Shown one piece after another: positions 5,957 to 12,425 of a stretch of 13,062 nucleotides of DNA. The notes beneath the pieces were generated by a model. It saw nothing but the letters and a program-made list of their open reading frames with translations, made no database searches and was not told where the DNA came from. Source of the stretch: an uncultured Ruminococcus sp. (GTDB lineage: Bacteria > Bacillota > Clostridia > Oscillospirales > Acutalibacteraceae). Location of the stretch: the NCBI GenBank assembly GCA_902762335.1, contig CACWNZ010000010.1, positions 1 through 13,062 on the forward strand, given 5' to 3'. Positions within the stretch are counted from its first letter, which is position 1. Every line of letters begins with the position of its first letter. Position numbers and translations under genes: made by a program.

Positions 5957-7195
5957 GTGAGATTAGATTCCTCCCCGGCAAGAAAGCTCCCCATGCCCTC
6001 GCCCCCGCTGAACAGACTGCCTGAAAGACACGAGAGCGAAAGACCGAGCTACCCGAGAAGAGTAAAAAAGCGCCGCAAGGTGTTCTCAATGCGTCTCGGA
6101 CTTGATATGACCTTTTTGTTTCTGGTCCTGATACTTCTTATCATAGGACTTATCATGATGTTCTCGGCAAGCTATCCCTCAGCGTATGCATACAGGGACA
6201 ACAGCTTTGCCTACCTGATAAAGCAGGGCGGGTTTGCCGCGATCGGCATATTTGTGATGATGGTGCTGTCGTATTTCGACTATCATCATTTTCATAAGCT
6301 TGCCTGGCCTGTGCTGGGCATAGCTATGGTGTCCCTTGTTATCGTGCTTTTCCTTCCCGGAAACGGAGTAAAGCGCTGGATAGGCATAGGTGAGGTGTCG
6401 ATCCAGGCGTCTGAGATCGCAAAGTTCGCAGTCGTTCTGTTTTTGGCTCACTTCAATTCCAAGCATTTCAAAAAAATGGATACGTTCAAATACGGTGTTC
6501 TGCCCTCGATAATACTGTTAGCAGGCACCTCCGGTCTGCTTATCTTAGAGCCGCATTATTCGGGCATAGTCATAATAGGTCTGCTTATCATTACGATGAT
6601 GTTCATAAGCGGCGTCAAGATAAGATACTTCGTAATAGCGCTTGCTCTGGTCGTTACCGCAGTTATAGTTCTCGCGGCAATGGGTCAGCTCGGCTATGCT
6701 ATGAACCGTCTTCAGGGCTGGGGACAGGCTCTGCACCCCGAAACGGACGAGATGTATCAGCTCACATATCAGACAAGGAACTCGCTTTACGCCATAGGCT
6801 CAGGCGGCTTCTGGGGTCTTGGTCTGGGACAGTCAAGGCAGAAATTCCTTTACATTCCCGAGGCTCAGAACGACTTTGTATTTGCAGTAGTATGTGAAGA
6901 GCTGGGCTTCATAGGAGCGGCGATAATACTCTGCATATTTGCCCTTCTTGTATGGAGAGGCATTACAATATCCATGCGCGCAAGGGATAAATTCGGCGCG
7001 CTGCTAGGCATAGGACTGTCGGCGCAGATAGGGCTTCAGGTAATACTGAATATCATGGTCATAACCGACTGGCTGCCGAATACGGGCATAAGCCTGCCGT
7101 TCTTCAGCTACGGCGGCTCATCGTTGATAACGCTTCTGGCACAGATGGGAATAATACTGTCAATATCAAGGACTTCAAATCTTGAAAGAGCATAA
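5957..7195 (+). CDS. ftsW: SEDS peptidoglycan glycosyltransferase FtsW/SpoVE
   Basis: 412 residues from GTG 5957. SEDS proteins polymerise lipid II into glycan strands and pair with a class B PBP, here presumably the one at 2282. About ten membrane segments are visible from residue 50 on. Family motifs include GVKRWIGIG, QASEIAKF, YAIGSGGFWGLGLGQS and PEAQNDFVFAVVCEELGF, whose Asp (D306) matches the essential Asp of FtsW and RodA, and SYGGSSLI near the end. The first 45 residues are basic and proline-rich, longer than usual. An ATG at 5945 is in frame, but the only SD, AAAGG at 5940-5944, abuts it; from GTG 5957 the spacing is about 12 nt. FtsW and SpoVE cannot be told apart by sequence alone. 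Confidence 0.93.
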   Translation: MRLDSSPARKLPMPSPPLNRLPERHESERPSYPRRVKKRRKVFSMRLGLDMTFLFLVLILLIIGLIMMFSASYPSAYAYRDNSFAYLIKQGGFAAIGIFVMMVLSYFDYHHFHKLAWPVLGIAMVSLVIVLFLPGNGVKRWIGIGEVSIQASEIAKFAVVLFLAHFNSKHFKKMDTFKYGVLPSIILLAGTSGLLILEPHYSGIVIIGLLIITMMFISGVKIRYFVIALALVVTAVIVLAAMGQLGYAMNRLQGWGQALHPETDEMYQLTYQTRNSLYAIGSGGFWGLGLGQSRQKFLYIPEAQNDFVFAVVCEELGFIGAAIILCIFALLVWRGITISMRARDKFGALLGIGLSAQIGLQVILNIMVITDWLPNTGISLPFFSYGGSSLITLLAQMGIILSISRTSNLERA

Positions 7196-7207
7196 GAGGG
7201 TGTTTTT

Positions 7208-8332
7208 ATGAGAGTGATTTTTGCAGGCGGCGGTACGGCGGGACATATAAACCCCGCGCTCGCCATTGCAGGCTACGTAAGAGAGCGCCAGCCCGACGCC
7301 GAGATACTTTATATCGGCGCAAAGGGCGGTATGGAGGAGAGACTCGTACCGCAGGCGGGCTTTGAATTCAGGGGAATAACCGTTCAGGGCTTCAGCAGAC
7401 AGATCTCCTTTGCGGCGCTCAAGAAGAATATAGTTACGGTAAAAAGGGCTATATCTGCGGGCAAGGAATCGAAAAAGATAATTTCGGAATTCAAGCCGGA
7501 TATATGCATAGGCACCGGCGGCTACGTCAGCGGTCCCGTGCTGAGGGCTGCGGCCCAGATGGGCATTCCTACGCTTATCCACGAGCAGAACGCCTATCCC
7601 GGAGTGACCAACAAGATGCTTTCAAAGCACGCCACGAGGGTAATGCTCGCCATGCCCGATGCGAGAAAGCATTTTAAGGGCAAGTGCCGCTTTGTTGATA
7701 CGGGCAACCCCGTAAGAGGAGAGATCCTTGCGCAGGAAAAGCAGCAGGCAAGAAAGCAGCTCGGACTTGACGAGCGCCCTGTGATACTCTCCTTTGGAGG
7801 CAGCCTCGGCGCAAAGGTCATAAACGAATCCCTTGCCGATATAATAGCAAGAAGCGCTAAGGACGGCAAATATCAGCATATACACGCCTACGGACAGTAC
7901 GGAAAGTGGTTTCCCGATCTTCTCAAGGAGAAGGGCGCAGATCTCGACAACGCGCCGAATCTCGATATAAGGGAATACATCAACGATATGCCCGTATGCC
8001 TTGCGGCGGCGGACGTCGTGATAGCAAGGGCGGGCGCAATAACGCTCAGCGAGATAGAGGTAAAAGGCAAGCCCTCTATACTTATCCCTTCGCCCAACGT
8101 AGCGGAGAATCATCAGTACCACAACGCGATGTCGCTTGTAAGACAGAACGCGGCGGTCATGATAGAGGAGAAGGATCTCACACCCGAAAAGCTCACCGAG
8201 GAGATAGACAAGCTTGCTTCAGACCCTGCAAGACTTGAGGAATATTCTTCAAATGCGCTGAAAATGGCTATAGCAGATGCGTCAAAGCGCATTTATTCGG
8301 TAATGATAGAGGTGCTCTCAGCGCCAAAATAA
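7208..8332 (+). CDS. murG: UDP-GlcNAc:lipid I GlcNAc transferase MurG
   Basis: 374 residues, close to the usual 355-370. MurG is a peripheral membrane GT-B glycosyltransferase that adds GlcNAc to lipid I, giving lipid II. The N-terminal domain shows GGGTAGHINPALAIA (G7 to A21), IGAKGGMEERLVP, GTGGYVSGPV and HEQNAYPGVTNK. The C-terminal UDP-GlcNAc-binding domain shows TGNPVR, LSFGGSLGA, ARAGAITLSEI and PNVAENHQYHNA. The SD GAGGG (7196-7200) directly follows the ftsW stop, leaving a 12-bp gap, so translation is probably coupled to ftsW. It supplies the substrate for the SEDS protein encoded just upstream. Confidence 0.97.
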   Translation: MRVIFAGGGTAGHINPALAIAGYVRERQPDAEILYIGAKGGMEERLVPQAGFEFRGITVQGFSRQISFAALKKNIVTVKRAISAGKESKKIISEFKPDICIGTGGYVSGPVLRAAAQMGIPTLIHEQNAYPGVTNKMLSKHATRVMLAMPDARKHFKGKCRFVDTGNPVRGEILAQEKQQARKQLGLDERPVILSFGGSLGAKVINESLADIIARSAKDGKYQHIHAYGQYGKWFPDLLKEKGADLDNAPNLDIREYINDMPVCLAAADVVIARAGAITLSEIEVKGKPSILIPSPNVAENHQYHNAMSLVRQNAAVMIEEKDLTPEKLTEEIDKLASDPARLEEYSSNALKMAIADASKRIYSVMIEVLSAPK

Positions 8333-8369
8333 AGGAAAAAGAGAGAGTGAGCAGGGAAAGGAGGATAAA

Positions 8370-9677
8370 ATGAGCAAGGAGTCTCAGGATAAGAAAAGCG
8401 GCACGGAAGGAACGCGAAGACCCGTTCCGTCCAAGGTCAACGGCGAAAAAAACAGCAGACCGCCTGCCCGCAGCGGCGCCCGCCGCCCGGACGGCAGGCA
8501 GAGTACGGGAAAAAGAAAGAAAAAGCGCCGCAATGAGATAGCTCTCAGCGGAGACAGAAACTACGGCGATCCCTACAACACGCCCGAAATGGTGGATAAG
8601 GATGCCGAAAGAATACTCAAGAGATCGCGGCGGGAGAGCAGCCTGCATTATCTCAAGCCCCTGCCGCCCGCAAAGGCGCCGATGAGTGCCTATAAAAGAA
8701 AGCTTAAGCGTATCCTGTTTTACGGTGTAACGCTGCTTATAGTGCTGTCGGTGTTTGCGGTGCTGTCGCTCACGGTTTTCTTCAAGATAGATGAGATAAT
8801 CGTAGACGGCGACACGCGGTACAATAACGACGACATAATAAAGACCAGCCGTATAAACACGGGCGAGAATCTCATCATGTGCAACACCTCGGCAGGCGAA
8901 AGCGATATATGGAAGGAATACCCGTTTATCGAATACGTCAGCATAGAAAAAAAGCTTGTAAACAAGGTGATAATCCACGTCAGAGAGGCGATACCCACCT
9001 CTGTGATAGAGAGCGAGGGAAACTACGTCCTGCTCAGCGAGAGCGGCAAGATCGTGGATATTTCCGAAAAGAAGCAGTATGACGTGCCTATCATACTCGG
9101 CGCCAAGCTTCTGTCTCCTCAGCTTTCCTCGTCGGTGGTGTATAAGGATACGAGTCTTGAGGGTTACGTTAAGAGTATTCTTGACGGAGCCGAGGAAAAC
9201 GGTCTGGGTCTGCTCAAGGTGGTAGACGTTACCAATCTCTCAAAGATAATAGTTGAGACGAAGAACGGTCTGCATATCATACTCGGCACGCCGGAGAATA
9301 TCGACTATAAGCTCAGGACCGCCAAGAAGATAATCACCGACAAGGGCATACCCGAAACGAGCAAGGGTACGCTTGACGTGAGCATGAGCTCGTCAGAGGG
9401 CGGCAAGTCCTTTTATAATTCGCAGGAGCCCTCAAAAGCCGAGAGCTCGCAGTCGGAAGTATCCGTTCAGCCCTCACAGCAGGTTTCCGATCAATCTCAG
9501 ACAGAAGTATCCGATATCTCGGATACGGAGACGACCTCGGACGGCGGCGATGATGACGGCGGCGATGATGACGGCGGCGATGATGACGGCGGTTATGATG
9601 ACGGCGGCGACGATGACGGCGGCGATGATGACGGCGGCGACGATGACAACGATTGGACAGACGATAACGAAGAATAG
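8370..9677 (+). CDS. divIB: Cell division protein DivIB/FtsQ with long basic head and acidic repeat tail
   Basis: 435 residues, against about 260-290 for typical DivIB. The protein joins FtsL and DivIC to control septal wall synthesis. Residues 1-114 are cytoplasmic, highly basic and probably disordered (KRKKKRRN near 48-55). One membrane segment lies at about 115-138. The POTRA domain follows (139-208: KIDEIIVDGDTRYNNDDI, then LVNKVIIHVREAIPTSVI), then the beta domain to about residue 350. A Ser/Gln-rich linker and an Asp/Gly repeat tail (residues 392-426) end the chain. The SD AAAGGAGG lies just upstream of the ATG. Identity rests on topology, POTRA signature and position between murG and ftsZ. 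Confidence 0.92.
   Translation: MSKESQDKKSGTEGTRRPVPSKVNGEKNSRPPARSGARRPDGRQSTGKRKKKRRNEIALSGDRNYGDPYNTPEMVDKDAERILKRSRRESSLHYLKPLPPAKAPMSAYKRKLKRILFYGVTLLIVLSVFAVLSLTVFFKIDEIIVDGDTRYNNDDIIKTSRINTGENLIMCNTSAGESDIWKEYPFIEYVSIEKKLVNKVIIHVREAIPTSVIESEGNYVLLSESGKIVDISEKKQYDVPIILGAKLLSPQLSSSVVYKDTSLEGYVKSILDGAEENGLGLLKVVDVTNLSKIIVETKNGLHIILGTPENIDYKLRTAKKIITDKGIPETSKGTLDVSMSSSEGGKSFYNSQEPSKAESSQSEVSVQPSQQVSDQSQTEVSDISDTETTSDGGDDDGGDDDGGDDDGGYDDGGDDDGGDDDGGDDDNDWTDDNEE
9543..9647 (+). repeat. 15-bp tandem repeat in divIB coding a GGDDD tail
   Basis: Seven consecutive 15-bp units, consensus GGCGGCGATGATGAC, encode G-G-D-D-D each (residues 392-426 of DivIB). Unit 4 reads GGCGGTTATGATGAC (G-G-Y-D-D) and units 5 and 7 have GAC for GAT. 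The near identity at DNA level points to recent expansion and probable copy-number variation between strains. The tail would be extracellular and strongly acidic. Confidence 0.9.
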
Positions 9678-9813
9678 TCTGTCAACAGAGCCGTACGGCG
9701 GGCTCGAATCGTCACAAAAGTGCATTTTGCTGTCAATATAAACAAAAAACGACCCTTGTATTACGGAAATAATTGGCTGAATTATAAATCTGATTAAAAA
9801 TCCGTTTATCATA

Positions 9814-9842
9814 TTGAATTTTAACTGAAAAAGTGGTAAATT
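9814..9842 (+). promoter_or_regulatory. Probable ftsZ promoter with extended -10
   Basis: TTGAAT at 9814-9819 and TAAATT at 9837-9842 are 17 bp apart, and TGG (9834-9836) immediately before the -10 gives an extended -10 element. Transcription would start near 9849, leaving a leader of about 85 nt. The 137 bases between divIB and this promoter are AT-rich in the second half. They hold a 10-bp palindrome (GCCGTACGGC, 9690-9699) but no clear terminator. Confidence 0.55.
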
Positions 9843-9877
9843 AGTATGTGGTGATATGGACTAAAAAGAGCTGTATC

Positions 9878-9920
9878 AGGAGGGAGCAGAGCTTTGAGCT
9901 CTGTGATATGTATATTTTGA
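9878..9920 (+). promoter_or_regulatory. ftsZ leader: orphan SD, 8-codon mini-ORF and hairpin
   Basis: A strong SD, AGGAGGG (9878-9884), lies about 50 nt upstream of ftsZ, too far to serve it. Nine bases on, TTG 9894 opens an 8-codon frame (M-S-S-V-I-C-I-F) ending at TGA 9918-9920, right at the real ftsZ SD. CAGAGCT (9887-9893) pairs perfectly with AGCTCTG (9897-9903), placing the TTG exactly in the 3-nt loop. A second AGAGCT at 9867-9872 could compete for the same partner. Whether the mini-ORF is translated is unknown. Confidence 0.4.
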
Positions 9921-9933
9921 AGGGAGTATAACA

Positions 9934-11223
9934 ATGCCTTACGAATTTGAAAATGAAATGGAAACAGTAGTACATATTAAAGTAGTCGGTGTCGGCGGCG
10001 GCGGCGGAAACGCTGTAGACCGCATGGTGGAGTACGTGTCGGGCGTCGAGTTCATCTCGATCAATACCGATAAGCAGGCTCTCAACCGCTCAAAGGCATC
10101 ACAGAAAATACAGATAGGTGAAAAGCTCACCCACGGCAAGGGCGCAGGCTCAAAGCCCGAGATAGGCGAAAAGGCTGCCGATGAGAGCCGCGAGGTTATA
10201 GCAGAGCTCCTCAAGGATACCGACATGGTGTTCATTACCGCAGGCATGGGCGGCGGCACAGGTACGGGCGCAGCTCCCGTTGTCGCTCAGATAGCCAAGG
10301 ATATGGGCATACTTACGGTAGGTATAGTTACAACGCCCTTCCTCTTTGAGGGCAAGCGCCGCATGGATCAGGCCAACATGGGCATACAGAAGCTTCAGCA
10401 GCATGTTGACTCTCTCATAGTTATCCCCAACGAAAGACTGAAGCACATCAGCGAAGAGAAGATCACTCTTCAGAACGCATTCTTCGCTGCTGACGACGTT
10501 CTTCGTCAGGGCGTACAGAGCATTACCGACCTTATCGTTATCCCCGGTCTTGTAAACCTCGACTTCGCGGACGTTACCTCTGTAATGAAGGACGCAGGCT
10601 ACGCTCTTATGGGCGTGGGCATCGCATCGGGCAAGGACAAGGCAAAGGTAGCTGCTCAGAACGCTATCACCAGCCCGCTTCTCGGCACGTCCATACAGGG
10701 CGCCAAGGGACTTATCGTTAACATCAAGGCCTCGCCGGATATCGGACTTGACGAGATACAGGACGCTTCTACAATGATCTCCGAGCAGGCGGACGAGGAT
10801 GCTATCATCATCTGGGGTGCCGCTCTCGATGAGGAGATGGAGGACACCATCAGCGTTATCGTTATAGCAACGGGCTTTCCCACCACAGAGAACTACATTC
10901 CCCCCGTTCCGCTGAAGAAGGAGGAGAGAAAGCCCTCTCCCTTTCAGTACAGCTCTCCTGTAGCCGCAAAGCCCGAGCCTATGCGCTTCGGCGGTGTTCC
11001 TGCAAGACCCCAGGAGAAGGCGGCAAGACCCGCTCAGCCCGGTTATCAGCAGCCCGCATATAATCGTCCCGTTGCGCCTGCCGCGCCTATGACACAGGCG
11101 CCCGTATATCCCAACGCCGCTACCAAGGCTCCCTCTTCAAAGCCTGCGGTACCGCCTCAGACCCCCGGCGCAGGAGATTCGGACGATTCATATATGGATA
11201 TCATGAAGATCTTTAACAACTGA
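9934..11223 (+). CDS. ftsZ: Cell division GTPase FtsZ
   Basis: 429 residues. FtsZ is the tubulin-like GTPase that forms the Z ring at midcell and recruits the divisome. The nucleotide-binding fold begins with VVGVGGGGGNAVDRM, the tubulin signature GGGTGTG spans residues 106-112, and the T7 loop N208-L-D210-F-A-D213 carries the catalytic acids. TTPFLFEGKRRMDQA and NERLKH are also present. A proline-, glutamine- and alanine-rich linker runs from about 322 to 412. The extreme C-terminus, DSYMDIMKIFNN, aligns loosely with the conserved tail peptide but lacks its usual DIPxFLR core and basic end. GAAGGGAG at 9919-9926 lies 7 nt before the ATG. It has its own likely promoter and a possible terminator after it. 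Confidence 0.98.
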   Translation: MPYEFENEMETVVHIKVVGVGGGGGNAVDRMVEYVSGVEFISINTDKQALNRSKASQKIQIGEKLTHGKGAGSKPEIGEKAADESREVIAELLKDTDMVFITAGMGGGTGTGAAPVVAQIAKDMGILTVGIVTTPFLFEGKRRMDQANMGIQKLQQHVDSLIVIPNERLKHISEEKITLQNAFFAADDVLRQGVQSITDLIVIPGLVNLDFADVTSVMKDAGYALMGVGIASGKDKAKVAAQNAITSPLLGTSIQGAKGLIVNIKASPDIGLDEIQDASTMISEQADEDAIIIWGAALDEEMEDTISVIVIATGFPTTENYIPPVPLKKEERKPSPFQYSSPVAAKPEPMRFGGVPARPQEKAARPAQPGYQQPAYNRPVAPAAPMTQAPVYPNAATKAPSSKPAVPPQTPGAGDSDDSYMDIMKIFNN

Positions 11224-11238
11224 TTATTGCACGACCAC

Positions 11239-11265
11239 AAGCCTGCCGTTTATACGACAGGCTTT
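11239..11265 (+). terminator. Hairpin after ftsZ, probable terminator
   Basis: AAGCCTG (11239-11245) pairs perfectly with CAGGCTT (11258-11264), extended after one mismatch by CGT/ACG, with a TTAT loop. The T-tract is short (TTT, then GATTGT), so termination may be partial. It sits 15 bp after the ftsZ stop and separates the dcw genes from pyrB. Confidence 0.65.
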
Positions 11266-11278
11266 GATTGTATATAAA
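11249..11278 (+). promoter_or_regulatory. Weak promoter candidate for pyrB
   Basis: TTTATA (11249-11254) and TATAAA (11273-11278) are spaced 18 bp. The -35 falls inside the ftsZ terminator hairpin, which is a common compact arrangement, but the match is moderate. A start near 11284 would leave about 20 nt before pyrB. I see no attenuator or PyrR-type site. Confidence 0.3.
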
Positions 11279-11303
11279 AACGGAAAAGAAAGGGAGCAGG
11301 AAA

Positions 11304-12377
11304 ATGAAAACCAAGCACGTTATAGACCTTGAAAGCCTTTCGATAGCCGAGCTCATGGAGATAATCGAGCTTGCAAACGAGATAAAGGACGACCCCGGGG
11401 CATATTCTCAGGTATGTAAGGGAAAAATACTTGCGACTCTGTTTTATGAGCCCTCTACAAGAACTCAGATGTCCTTCAAGACCGCCATGCTCAGGCTCGG
11501 CGGCAGCATAATCGGCTTTGACAATCCTCAGAACTCATCGGTATCAAAGGGCGAGAGCCTTAAGGATACCATAACCGTCGTAGGCGGCTATGCGGATATT
11601 ATAGCTATAAGGCATTCTCTTGAGGGCGCAGCAAAGGCGGCATCTCTCTATTCGGCTGCTCCCGTAATAAATGCCGGCGACGGCGGTCATCTTCACCCCA
11701 CACAGACCCTTACCGACGTGGTCACCCTATATAACGAGAAGGGTACTCTTGACAATATGTGCATAGGTCTGTGCGGCGATCTTAAAAACGGAAGGACCGT
11801 TCATTCGCTAATAAAAACGATGTCGCACTTCAAGGGCAACAGCTTCGTGCTCATATCTACCCCCGAGCTCGGCGTGCCGCAGTATATCAAGGATATAATG
11901 AACGCATCAGGCTGCCGCTATACGGAGGTCAGCGGACTTTCCGAGGCAATGCCAATGCTTGACGTGCTCTATATGACCAGGATACAGCGTGAGCGCTTCA
12001 AGAGCTATGAGGACTATGAGAGACAGAAGGGCGTTTTCGTTCTTGACCGTGAAAAGATGAAGCTTGCAAAGCGTGATATGAAGATCCTTCACCCCCTGCC
12101 GAGAGTGGACGAGATAGCGGAGGACGTTGATTATGACGACCGCGCAAAGTATTTTATACAGACGGTCTACGGAATGTACGCAAGAATGGCGCTTATCATG
12201 AAAATGCTCGAAAACGCCGACAGAAAGCCCATGCCGAGGCAGTTCGATACGCACAACGTAAGGTGCTCCAACCCGAACTGCATATCGTATACCGAGGAGT
12301 ATCTGCCCAAGCTGTTCAGACCTCTCGGCGGCGATATGCTTCTGTGCAGATACTGCGAGGGAAGAAATCTTATCTGA
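11304..12377 (+). CDS. pyrB: Aspartate carbamoyltransferase with fused PyrI-like zinc domain
   Basis: 357 residues from ATG 11304 (AAGGGAG at 11290-11296 is the SD; the frame extends to a TTG at 11268 without one). It catalyses carbamoyl phosphate plus aspartate to carbamoyl aspartate, the committed step of pyrimidine synthesis. Catalytic motifs are FYEPSTRTQMSF (usually STRTR), SSVSKGES, AIRHSLEGAA, NAGDGGHLHPTQTLTD, GDLKNGRTVHSL, YMTRIQRERF and HPLPRVDEIAEDVD. The catalytic chain ends near residue 305. Residues 316-357 then resemble the zinc domain of PyrI: C321-x4-C326 in CSNPNC and C348-x2-C351 in CRYCE. The nucleotide-binding allosteric domain of PyrI is absent from this chain. No separate pyrI follows; the next gene is a lipoprotein. 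Confidence 0.95.
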   Translation: MKTKHVIDLESLSIAELMEIIELANEIKDDPGAYSQVCKGKILATLFYEPSTRTQMSFKTAMLRLGGSIIGFDNPQNSSVSKGESLKDTITVVGGYADIIAIRHSLEGAAKAASLYSAAPVINAGDGGHLHPTQTLTDVVTLYNEKGTLDNMCIGLCGDLKNGRTVHSLIKTMSHFKGNSFVLISTPELGVPQYIKDIMNASGCRYTEVSGLSEAMPMLDVLYMTRIQRERFKSYEDYERQKGVFVLDREKMKLAKRDMKILHPLPRVDEIAEDVDYDDRAKYFIQTVYGMYARMALIMKMLENADRKPMPRQFDTHNVRCSNPNCISYTEEYLPKLFRPLGGDMLLCRYCEGRNLI

Positions 12378-12425
12378 TCCGTTGCGGGCAGAGAATTCCT
12401 GCTATAAATATGCGGAGGTATGTAA

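Noticed and set aside
8268..8978. Minus-strand 236-aa frame antisense to divIB
   Set aside because: Shadow of a gene with clear start, SD and family features; nothing recognisable in the translation.
9543..9647. Repeat array considered as a CRISPR
   Set aside because: Units are 15 bp with no spacers and lie in frame inside divIB.
9690..9699. Perfect 10-bp palindrome GCCGTACGGC after divIB
   Set aside because: Single short palindrome with no T-tract and no second copy nearby; not enough to call a terminator or operator.
9474..9812. Minus-strand frame coding Ile/Val/Ala repeats that look like a membrane protein
   Set aside because: The hydrophobic repeats are just the complement of the GGDDD repeat in divIB.
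11268..11303. Upstream TTG start for pyrB
   Set aside because: No SD, and it overlaps a possible promoter; ATG 11304 has AAGGGAG at proper spacing and matches the family's N-terminus.
12420..12425. Start-stop ATG TAA immediately before the lipoprotein start
   Set aside because: It abuts the SD, which fits the next ATG better; probably chance.
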